Shown piece after piece: positions 51,791 to 59,492 of a stretch of 64,000 nucleotides of DNA (position 1 is the first letter of the stretch; the number at the start of each line of letters is the position of its first letter). The notes beneath the pieces are model-generated. The model was not told the origin of the DNA, searched no databases, and saw only the letters and a list, made by a program, of their open reading frames with translations. The stretch lies in assembly GCA_964615765.1 (NCBI GenBank), contig CAZTQN010000021.1, positions 1 through 64,000 on the forward strand. Reading direction: 5' to 3'. Position numbers and translations under genes: made by a program. This DNA is from CAZTQN01 sp964615765 (GTDB lineage: Bacteria > Planctomycetota > Phycisphaerae > Phycisphaerales > UBA1924).

Positions 51791-53298
51791 TGGCGGAGCA
51801 CGTGGCGAACATCATGCCGGATTGGATGAGCAACCTGCCCGCCGAGCTGACCGAGGCGGACCTGACCGGGATGGTCGAGGGCACGCTTCCGCCGGAGCGC
51901 GAGGCGGTGGCGATCGCCGCGCTCAAGGCTGAGCCGCGGCTGGGGCTGCTCATCAAGTCGCTGCGGAACGATCGGGAGCAGTCGCGCCTGGGCGCGGCGG
52001 AGATGGACGCGCCGGCGGACGTGCGCTCGGGCGTGCTCGCGGCGATCGATCGGCGCGTGGTCCGCGAACTGGACGAGCAGGCGCAGCAAAACGCCCGCGT
52101 GCCGGTCGCCGCGCCGGTGATGGTGATCCGCGAGACGGGCGGTTGGGAATCGTTCCTGCAAGGTCGCGGGGCGCGGCGTTTGGCGATCGCGGCGGGGCTG
52201 GTGCTCGCCGCGGGCGCGGCGGTGTACATCACGCTGGTGCTCGTGCCCACGCTGGGCGTGAAGCAGTACCCGGAACTGCCGCTGGCGACGGGGCCGGACG
52301 TGGGAACGCCCGCGAACTCGACCGGCGGCACCGCGGCGACGGAGCCCGCGCGTGCGGAGCGCGGGCCGGATCGTGCGGTGGATCGCGCGGCTGAGCCGGA
52401 CGCGATCGCGCGCACGACCCCGGTGGCGCCGCAACCCCCGGTGATCAGCGACGCGGGCGAGGGTCCGTCGATGGCGCTGGAGACGGTGGATCCGACGGCG
52501 CCGGCGCGGCCAGATGACGCGGTGGCGGCGAACACGGGCGCCGACGCGGGCGAGCCGGAGGCGACGGGCGCGAACGCGGTGATTCCGGAGACGCCCGCGG
52601 CGACGCCGACGGAGACGCAGGTTGCTGGCGTTGGCGGGCCGGACATGTCGCTGGACGCCATCGAGACGCCGGTGCACACGTCGCCCGCGAGGCCGGAGTC
52701 GGGCGCACTCTCGGTCGGTCTGGCGCAGGCTTCGCGGCTGGCGCGCGACGGACGTTTGGCGGTCGTGATCCGCGGGGGCAGCGCGGAACTTCGGCGCGAG
52801 GTTGAGCGCCTCGCGGGCGGGGCCCGGCCCAGCGGCGAGGGCGCGATGGGCACGCTGGTGCAGATCCTGCCCGCGCCGACGCAGACGATGCCCGGCCCGG
52901 TGATCGCGCTTCGTGATCAGATCGATGCGCAGTCGCTTTCTGTGCCGACCGGCGGGCGGCCGGCGCGGGATCCGGGGGCGATCGCGTCGGACGGGCCGAG
53001 CGGGACTCGCGAGCGGGTCACGCCGGTGCAGCGGCCCAGCGGGGTGGATGTGGGCGTGCCGGCGGGTGCGGGGACGGCGCTGTTCTGGGCGCGGCTTGAG
53101 CCGCGGGAGAGCGTGCTGGAGGCGTGGAAGGCGGGGATCGAGGCCCTCGGGCCCGGGGCGCGGCTGGAGTTTGTGGCGCTACCGGAAGGTACCCAGGCCC
53201 CGATCTCCTGGGAGCCGGAGGCGATATTGTGGTGGCAGGGCTCGGTGGGCGTGTGGGGTCGCACGGCCCGGGTGCCGGTGCTGATGGCGGACGAATGA
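51790..53298 (+). CDS. Single-pass membrane protein, candidate anti-sigma factor
   Basis: 502 aa. The start ATG at 51790 overlaps the sigma-factor stop (GTGATG, an alternative GTG is 51787), a strong sign of coupled function. The N-terminal 120 residues are cytoplasmic and helical, with ALKAEPRLGLLIKSL, but have no HxxxCxxC zinc motif. One transmembrane helix is at about 131-154. The outside part begins with 160 residues of Pro/Ala/Thr-rich linker. A small C-terminal domain has LARDGRLAVVIRGG and ALFWARLEPRESVLEAWKAGIEALG. It probably holds the sigma factor at the membrane until a signal arrives; this rests on operon position and topology. Confidence 0.72.
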   Translation: MAEHVANIMPDWMSNLPAELTEADLTGMVEGTLPPEREAVAIAALKAEPRLGLLIKSLRNDREQSRLGAAEMDAPADVRSGVLAAIDRRVVRELDEQAQQNARVPVAAPVMVIRETGGWESFLQGRGARRLAIAAGLVLAAGAAVYITLVLVPTLGVKQYPELPLATGPDVGTPANSTGGTAATEPARAERGPDRAVDRAAEPDAIARTTPVAPQPPVISDAGEGPSMALETVDPTAPARPDDAVAANTGADAGEPEATGANAVIPETPAATPTETQVAGVGGPDMSLDAIETPVHTSPARPESGALSVGLAQASRLARDGRLAVVIRGGSAELRREVERLAGGARPSGEGAMGTLVQILPAPTQTMPGPVIALRDQIDAQSLSVPTGGRPARDPGAIASDGPSGTRERVTPVQRPSGVDVGVPAGAGTALFWARLEPRESVLEAWKAGIEALGPGARLEFVALPEGTQAPISWEPEAILWWQGSVGVWGRTARVPVLMADE

Positions 53299-53337
53299 GT
53301 CGGCGGTGTCACCCGCCGGGACAAGGACCAGCGGGCG

Positions 53338-55125
53338 ATGGCGGCCGGGACGACCAGCGGCGGGATGGGTGTGGGTGGTGCGCCCGGTCAAACGATCATG
53401 GCGACGGCGTCGCTGCCGCTCAAACTGGAAGCGATCGGCGGTCCTTCGCTCGAGCCCCTGGTGATCCGCCCGGGGAGCGTGGTGGTGCTCGGTCGGAGCG
53501 CGCAGTGCGGGCTGGTGCTGCCGGACGAGGGCGTGTCGCGTCGGCACGCGCAGATCAGCCACGCCGGGCAGCAGTGGTTCGTGACAGACCTGGGCTCCCG
53601 GCACGGGACGTTCGTGAACGCGGTGCAGCTCGCGACCGATGCGCCGGCGCCGCTGCGGCATGGGGATCTGCTGGTGATCGGGCCGTGGACGCTGCGCGTG
53701 CGGCTGCGCGATCATGACGAGTCGGCGTCGGCGTACTCAACGACGCTGGCCGACCGCTTCAGCCACGAGCGCGTCGAGCGCGTCGCGGAGCGGGAACTCG
53801 CGGCGATCACGCGGAACCGGCTGAACCTGCTGATCGAGGTCGCGGCGGCGGTGGCGGGCTCGACGGACGCGGGGACGCTGTCGCGGATGATCGCGCGGGC
53901 CGCGGTGCGCGGGACGGGCTTCCCGCGGGCCGCGGTGCTGCACGCGGAGGGGCCGGGGGCGGCGGTGCGGGCGGCGTGCGTGGTGGGTGGCGACGGCAGC
54001 GACCTGGACGCGGGCGACCCGGGCGGGTCGACGGCGGGCGGCCCGACCGACTCGGGCTCGTTCTCGCGCTCGCTGCTTGATGCGGCCCGCGGGGGCGAGG
54101 TCGTGCGGCTGACGTCCGACGGGCCGGGCCTGAACCCGGCGGGGGCCGAGAGCGTGATGCGCCTGGGCATTCAGACGGCGCTGTGCGCGCCGGTGCCGAT
54201 CGGGCAGACCGTCGGCGCGTTCCTCTATCTCGACGCCCGCGCGGGCGAGCGGGCGCCGGACCTTGGCTCCGGGCGGCCGGCGGCGACGGTGCAGAACGAC
54301 GCCGCGGCGTATCTATCGGCGCTGGCGAAGATGTACGGGCTGGCGCTCGGGAACATCGCGCGGCAGGAACTGGAGCGCCGGCAGCGGGAACTGGAGCGCG
54401 ACCTGACGGCGGCCCGCGAGGCGCAGCGCCTGATCATGCCGCCCGAGAGCGGGAGCGTCGGGCCGGTTCGGTACGCGATGCGCTGCCTGAGCGGGCGGCA
54501 CGTCGCCGGCGATTTGTTCGACGTGGTGCCGCTCTCGGGCGGGCGCGTGGGCGTGTTCCTGGGTGATGTCGCGGGCAAGGGGATCGGGGCCGCGATCCTG
54601 ATGGCGACGGCGCAGACGCACCTGCACCTGAGCCTGCGCGCGGGGCTGGACGCGGCGGCGGCGGTGCGGGCGGTGAACGACCACCTGTGCTCGCACGTGG
54701 CGGAGAACCGCTTCGTGTCGCTGTGGCTGGGCGTGTTCGATCCGTCGGACCGGAGCGTGACGTACGTCGACGCGGGGCACGGGCACTGGGTGGTGCGCCC
54801 GGGCGACGGCCGCGCGGCGGCGAAGATCGAGTGCGATGCCGGCGGGATCCCGCTCGGGATCGAGTGCGGGCACGCGTACACGGCGGGGCGGCTGGTCCTC
54901 GATACCGGGGCGCGCGTGGTGGTGTTCAGCGACGGCGTCGTCGAGCAGCCGGGCGAGGGCGGCGAGCAGTTCCAGATCGAGCGGGTGGTCAGCGCGCTGG
55001 CGACCACCGGCGGGCCGGATGATGACGTGCGGGCGCTGTTTGACGCGGTGCTGACCTATGCCGGGCCGGGCGGGGCGACGGCGCTGGCGGACGACACGAC
55101 GGCGGCGAGCGTGAGCCTCGGGTGA
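53338..55125 (+). CDS. FHA-GAF-SpoIIE-type PP2C protein phosphatase
   Basis: 595 aa. An FHA domain (about 38-122) has the phosphothreonine-binding residues: GRS at 52-54, SRRH at 67-70 and SRHGTFVN at 87-94. A GAF-type sensor domain follows (about 155-340). A coiled coil (RQELERRQRELERDLTAAREAQRLIMP) leads to a SpoIIE/RsbU-type PP2C phosphatase domain (about 375-592) with GDLFDVVPL, GDVAGKGIGAA (409-419), DAGHG (478-482), FSDGVVE (530-536) and DDTTA (585-589), giving the metal Asp residues. It should remove phosphate from a STAS-type anti-anti-sigma or similar protein. It sits 39 bases after the anti-sigma candidate. Confidence 0.9.
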   Translation: MAAGTTSGGMGVGGAPGQTIMATASLPLKLEAIGGPSLEPLVIRPGSVVVLGRSAQCGLVLPDEGVSRRHAQISHAGQQWFVTDLGSRHGTFVNAVQLATDAPAPLRHGDLLVIGPWTLRVRLRDHDESASAYSTTLADRFSHERVERVAERELAAITRNRLNLLIEVAAAVAGSTDAGTLSRMIARAAVRGTGFPRAAVLHAEGPGAAVRAACVVGGDGSDLDAGDPGGSTAGGPTDSGSFSRSLLDAARGGEVVRLTSDGPGLNPAGAESVMRLGIQTALCAPVPIGQTVGAFLYLDARAGERAPDLGSGRPAATVQNDAAAYLSALAKMYGLALGNIARQELERRQRELERDLTAAREAQRLIMPPESGSVGPVRYAMRCLSGRHVAGDLFDVVPLSGGRVGVFLGDVAGKGIGAAILMATAQTHLHLSLRAGLDAAAAVRAVNDHLCSHVAENRFVSLWLGVFDPSDRSVTYVDAGHGHWVVRPGDGRAAAKIECDAGGIPLGIECGHAYTAGRLVLDTGARVVVFSDGVVEQPGEGGEQFQIERVVSALATTGGPDDDVRALFDAVLTYAGPGGATALADDTTAASVSLG

Positions 55126-55167
55126 TGCGATGGCAGGCGGGGCGCCTGCTCTACTCAAGAGCGACGG

Positions 55168-56388
55168 TCAGGTGTTGCGCAGGCAGGCGGCGGCCTTGCG
55201 GACGCGATCGTCGAGGCTGTCGGCGTCGGTGTCGCAGAGGGTGACGTGCCCGAGTTTGCGGCCGGCGCGGGGGGACTTGCCGTACATGTGCACGTGCGCG
55301 CCGGGGAGGGCGAGCAGGGCGGGCATGTCGGGCTCGGCGCCGATGATGTTGAGCATGATGGACGAGCCGCGCGGGTCGGTTGAGCCGAGCGGGAGGCCGG
55401 CGACGGCGCGGACGTGGTTCTCGAACTGGCTGCAGGCGGCGCCCTCGATGGTCCAGTGCCCGGAGTTGTGCACGCGCGGGGCCATCTCGTTGGCGAGGAT
55501 GGTGCCGTCGACGAGTTCGAAGAACTCGACGGCGAGGACGCCGACGTAGTCGAGCTTGTCGGCGATGCGTCGGGCGGCGGCGATGTAGCGGTCGCGGAGG
55601 TTCTTGGTGAGGTTGGGCGCGGGGGCGTGGCTGCGGGCGAGGATGCCGCGTTGGTGCGTGTTCTGCACGGGCGGGTAGACGGCGACCTGCCCGCCGGCGG
55701 CGCGGACGATGATGACCGAGACTTCGCGCGAGAAGGGGACGAAGGCTTCGAGGATGAGTTCGGCGAGCGGGGCCTCGCGGGCGACATCGGCCCAGGCGGC
55801 GAGGGCGTCGTCCTGCGAGCGGATGACGCGCTGGCCCTTGCCGTCGTAGCCGAAGCGGCGGGTTTTGAGGACGGCGGGCGTGCCGATGGTGCCGAGGGCT
55901 TCGCGGAGATCGTCGATGGTGTCGACGCGGGCGAACTCCGGCGTGGCGACGCCAAGCTCGCGGAAGAGGGTCTTCTCGCTCAGGCGGTCCTGGCTGACGG
56001 CGAGGGCCGTCTGCGGCGGGAAGACGGGGGCCTGAGCGGAGAGCCACTCACAGGCGCGGGCGGGGACGTTCTCGAACTCGTAGGTGATGACGCGGGCGTC
56101 GCGCGCGAGATGCGAGAGGGCGAGCGGGTCGGTGTACTCGCCGACGATGAGATCGCCGACGTCGGCGGCGGGGCAGTCGGGGTCAGGGTCGAGGAAGCGG
56201 AAGCGGAGCCCGAGCGGCACGCCGGCGAGGGCGAGCATGCGCCCGAGTTGGCCCCCGCCGAGGACGCCGATGGTGCGGCTGCGCGCGGAGGAGAAGGACG
56301 CGGCGCTGGCGGACGCGACGGCGACGGGATGAGCGGGCTGGATGGGCGAATGGGCGGGGGCGGGCGGCGTTGTCGCGGGTGTGGTCAC
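55168..56388 (-). CDS. purK: N5-carboxyaminoimidazole ribonucleotide synthase
   Basis: 406 aa. The ATP-grasp enzyme PurK makes N5-CAIR from AIR, bicarbonate and ATP. TIGVLGGGQLGRMLALAGVPLGLRFRFLDPDPDCPA is the N-terminal biotin-carboxylase-type fold, TRRFGYDGKGQ the ATP-binding glycine loop, VEFFEL and NEMAPRVHNSGHWTIEGA the catalytic/metal block. The GTG start at 56388 overlaps the purE stop (GTGA), so translation is coupled. The N-terminal 35 residues (Thr/Pro/Ala) are an extra leader and could mean the true start is further in. It follows purE in the usual order. Confidence 0.92.
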   Translation of the reverse strand: MTTPATTPPAPAHSPIQPAHPVAVASASAASFSSARSRTIGVLGGGQLGRMLALAGVPLGLRFRFLDPDPDCPAADVGDLIVGEYTDPLALSHLARDARVITYEFENVPARACEWLSAQAPVFPPQTALAVSQDRLSEKTLFRELGVATPEFARVDTIDDLREALGTIGTPAVLKTRRFGYDGKGQRVIRSQDDALAAWADVAREAPLAELILEAFVPFSREVSVIIVRAAGGQVAVYPPVQNTHQRGILARSHAPAPNLTKNLRDRYIAAARRIADKLDYVGVLAVEFFELVDGTILANEMAPRVHNSGHWTIEGAACSQFENHVRAVAGLPLGSTDPRGSSIMLNIIGAEPDMPALLALPGAHVHMYGKSPRAGRKLGHVTLCDTDADSLDDRVRKAAACLRNT

Positions 56389-57074
56389 GGGCGGGCTCGG
56401 CGCGGCTTGCGAGAGCGAGCGGCGTCGACATTGTTGCGGGCCGCGGGCTTGGCGAGCGGACGGGCGAGCGCGGCGGGGCCGTCGCTCTTGGCAGGGCGCG
56501 GCGCGGGCCGGGCCTGGGCCGTCGGCGCGGCGTGCGGCGTGGAAGCGGGAGCGAGTGACGGCGCGGCGGAAGCGGCGGCGGCGCCGGGGCCGCGCGGGTC
56601 GGGATGAGCCAGGACGTTTTCCGTCTGCTTCAGGCGGAAGCGGCGCAGATTCTCACGGATGCGCCCGTGCTTGGCCCCGAGGATGCTGGCGGCGAGAAGC
56701 GCGGCGTTGACGGCGCCGGCGCGGCCGATGGCGAGCGTGCCGACGGGGACGCCGGAGGGCATCTGCACGATGGAGAGCAGCGAGTCGACGCCGTGGAGCG
56801 CCTTGGACTCGACCGGGACGCCCAGGACGGGGAGGACGGTCTTGGCGGCGCACATGCCGGGGAGGTGCGCGGCCCCGCCGGCGCCGGCGATGATGACCTC
56901 AAGCCCGCGCGACTCGGCGCTGGCGGCGTAGGACATCAGCAGGTCGGGCGTGCGATGGGCGGAGACGACGCGGATTTCGTGCTCGACGCCGAGGTCGTCG
57001 AGGGTTCGCGCGGCGTGTTCGAGCGTTTCCCAGTCGCTCTGCGAGCCCATGATGATGGCGACGAGTGCCGGCAT
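56385..57074 (-). CDS. purE: N5-CAIR mutase with long C-terminal tail
   Basis: 229 aa; the family usually has 160-170. Class I PurE rearranges N5-CAIR to CAIR. MPALVAIIMGSQSDWETLEHA, VVSAHRTPDLL and IIAGAGGAAHLPGMCAAKTVLPVLGVPV are the conserved blocks, with Ser-Asp, His-Arg and the His of the active site. From about residue 160 a tail of Ala, Pro, Ser and Arg (PGAAAASAAPSLAP ... RKPRRARP) follows; it is likely disordered and may bind nucleic acid or a partner because its end is basic. It is coupled to purK by overlap. Confidence 0.93.
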   Translation of the reverse strand: MPALVAIIMGSQSDWETLEHAARTLDDLGVEHEIRVVSAHRTPDLLMSYAASAESRGLEVIIAGAGGAAHLPGMCAAKTVLPVLGVPVESKALHGVDSLLSIVQMPSGVPVGTLAIGRAGAVNAALLAASILGAKHGRIRENLRRFRLKQTENVLAHPDPRGPGAAAASAAPSLAPASTPHAAPTAQARPAPRPAKSDGPAALARPLAKPAARNNVDAARSRKPRRARP

Positions 57075-57163
57075 TGCGGGGCAAGGGTAGCCGCGGTGGG
57101 TAGGGGACAGAGGTCAGGGGTTAGAGGTGAGGGGAAGAAATCGATGGGGGTATCCCCGGGGGC

Positions 57164-59149
57164 TCAGGCGACGGTGAAGGTGGCGATCTCGCCGGCGGGG
57201 GCGAAGGCGCCGCGACGGTCGCGGAGAGTATTTTCGACGACGGAGATGGAGTAGACCCCCTGCTGCTCAGGTGTCCACGGGTTGCCGTCGTTGGGCGTCA
57301 GGCGGAAGAGGGCGCTGGCCTGGGACTGGAACGTGCCGGGGACGAAGGCGCGGCTGATGAGGGTGGCCTGGGCGGAGAAGCCGTTGGGTCCGGTGATCAC
57401 GATGGCGCCGGTGGCGATGCTGGGGAGGTTCACCAGGCTGCTGGAGGTGAGCAGGAGGGTGAAGTTGACGTTGGCGGGGCCGACGACGGCGGACTCGAAG
57501 ACGGCGGCGACGGGGGCCTGGGGTGTGAAGGCAAAGAGCGGGCTGGTGGCAGGGTTGACGGGCTGGCCGGCGACGGTGACGGGACCGGCGACGCGGTTGG
57601 TGATGATGCGGGAGTCGTCGGGGTCGACGGTGCCGATGGTGACGCGGCCGATGGAGCTTGAGTTCCCGCCGAGAAGGCGGATGGAGTCGGTGAGGGGGTT
57701 GGCGGGGAGGTCGGCGAGGCCGGCGGCGATGATGGAATCGGCGACGCGGCGGCCGACGGTGATGGTGTTGATGGCGCCGGGGGAGAAGGTGTCGACGGCG
57801 GCGTCGGTCCCGCCGAGCGCGCCGTCAGCGCCGAGGTTGGCGCCGGCGAGGATGCGGGCGGCGAGGAGGTCGCGCGTGACGGAGATGGTGCCGAAGGAGG
57901 AGGCGGCGAGGGTGCCGCGGAGGATGTTGGTGGCAGTGAAGGTGGTGACGCGTCCGGCGAAGGAGGCGGACCAGGTGGCGAGGGTGGCGCGGACGGAGAC
58001 GGAGGCGGCGGGGCCGTTGATGCTCCAGGTGCCGCCGTTGACGATGCCGGCGATGGTGGCGGCGCGGAGGGTGGCGGTCTGGTTGGGGGCGGCGCCGCCG
58101 AGGAGCCGGAGGTTTGCGGCGAAGTTGCCGGACTGGCCCTGACCGCCGCCGATGGTGAGGGTGTCGAGGTAGCGGGCGGTGATGGTGTCGGGCAGGCCGT
58201 CGGTGTTGACGACGGCGGCGGCGGTGAGGGAGGAGATGCCGACGGCGGAGTTGATGGAGAGGTCGGCGGCGCGGCGGAAGGAGAAGGCGGTGGGCGTGCT
58301 GGTGCGGGGGATGGTGATGGTGCTCGGACCGATGACGTTGCCGAGGGTGATGCTGGAGATGGAGCGGCCGACGGTGAAGGGGCCGGCGAGGGCGACGGGG
58401 GCGGCGGAGAAGGAGCGGAGCCCGCCGTTGACGGTGATGGAAGAGGCTTCGATGACGCCGTCGCCGCCGTTGACGCGGATGAGCAGGTCGGAGTTGCGGC
58501 CGCCCGCGCGGGTGGTGATGGTGAAGAGGCCCTGGGAATCGATCTCGACGGTGCCGTTGCCGCCGCCGGTGAGGGTGAAGGCGACGAGGGTGCCGTCGCC
58601 GTCGTTGAGGACGAGCTCGACATTGCTGCGGTTGTTGAACGAGCCGAAGCGGCGTTCGACGAGCAGCGCGACGGGGGAGACGGCGATGTTGTTGGTGTCG
58701 TCGCGGTCGTCGACGTCGCGGTTGGCGGTGACGCGGGTGATCAGGCGGTAGGAGCCGGGGAGGGTCTCGGCGGGGATGCGCATGTCCGGGCCGAAGGTGC
58801 CGGCGTCGTCGGCGGAGAGGAAGATGGCCTCGTTGTTGTAGCGGCGGAGCTCGACGTCGTCGGAGCTCAGCACGCTGTCGGTGGAGAGGTAGAAGACGAT
58901 GTTGACGCGCCCGTTGGCGGCCATGGGCCCGCGGTTGCGGACCTCGATGGTGGCATCGAAGGCGGTGTCGGGGCTGATGCGATCACCCGGTACGACGATG
59001 GAGGGCGTGCGGAACGCCTCGGGGTCGAAGCGGACGGAGAGATCGGCCGCCAGGTGCTGGCGCGACTCGAGCGCCTCAAGGGCGAGTGTGCCGGCGTCGC
59101 GGCGAGTGCGGGAGCGTGAGAGACGGCGCGCGTTGGTGGAGACGTTCAT
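57164..59149 (-). CDS. Surface protein with LEPR-XLL-like motif and CARDB domain
   Basis: 661 aa from the ATG at 59149. There is no classical signal peptide; instead the N-terminus has an Arg/Ser-rich stretch and LEALESRQHL (24-33), similar to the LEPRxLL motif of planctomycete surface or exported proteins. A CARDB-like domain (about 36-155) has VRFDPEAF, TIEVRNRGPMAANG and DTNNIAVSP. The remaining 450 residues form a repetitive all-beta part (F.L.GG.N.TV, SITLGNVIGPSTI, NTITVGRRVADSII) that may be a beta-solenoid. It ends AGEIATFTVA, a putative Ca-binding or Ig-like piece. Codon use is normal. It lies upstream of purE with 89 bases between. Confidence 0.75.
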   Translation of the reverse strand: MNVSTNARRLSRSRTRRDAGTLALEALESRQHLAADLSVRFDPEAFRTPSIVVPGDRISPDTAFDATIEVRNRGPMAANGRVNIVFYLSTDSVLSSDDVELRRYNNEAIFLSADDAGTFGPDMRIPAETLPGSYRLITRVTANRDVDDRDDTNNIAVSPVALLVERRFGSFNNRSNVELVLNDGDGTLVAFTLTGGGNGTVEIDSQGLFTITTRAGGRNSDLLIRVNGGDGVIEASSITVNGGLRSFSAAPVALAGPFTVGRSISSITLGNVIGPSTITIPRTSTPTAFSFRRAADLSINSAVGISSLTAAAVVNTDGLPDTITARYLDTLTIGGGQGQSGNFAANLRLLGGAAPNQTATLRAATIAGIVNGGTWSINGPAASVSVRATLATWSASFAGRVTTFTATNILRGTLAASSFGTISVTRDLLAARILAGANLGADGALGGTDAAVDTFSPGAINTITVGRRVADSIIAAGLADLPANPLTDSIRLLGGNSSSIGRVTIGTVDPDDSRIITNRVAGPVTVAGQPVNPATSPLFAFTPQAPVAAVFESAVVGPANVNFTLLLTSSSLVNLPSIATGAIVITGPNGFSAQATLISRAFVPGTFQSQASALFRLTPNDGNPWTPEQQGVYSISVVENTLRDRRGAFAPAGEIATFTVA

Positions 59150-59492
59150 AAGGATGGCGGTTATCGGGCGTGGGGATCGGGGGTGTTGGGGCCGCTCGGT
59201 GGGCGGCGGGTGCGCTCCCCGCCGGCGGGGAGGCGTGGCCGGCTCGCCGCGGTGCGGCGGGCGGGCGCTGGCGCTGTGCCGGGTTATGGTACCGTGCCGG
59301 GTGGGTGGCGGTTCCAACGCGGCGGAGTGGTTTTCTCCGCAGAGGGCGGCGGGCGGCGGGGGGTGCTCAAACAGGGTCGGGCGATGCCCGATAGGCAGCA
59401 AGCGGACGGCCGCCGGCGGTGTTGTGCGCGCGGAGGCAGCGCGCGGACGCCGCCCGGCGCGATGGCACGGGTTTGTTGAAAGGGGCAGATCG
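59150..59492. other. Divergent intergenic region between the surface-protein gene and the histidine-kinase gene
   Basis: 343 bases without a supported gene; the kinase frame is open through it but has no domain there. It is GC-rich, with a small palindromic GGTACC in GTTATGGTACCGTGCC at 59282-59297. No strong promoter pair or hairpin was found. Promoters for both genes should be here. Confidence 0.4.

Noticed and set aside
57140..57163. Hairpin GGGGGTATCCCC between the surface-protein gene and purE as a terminator
   Set aside because: The stem is only four to five pairs with no T-run; too weak to call.
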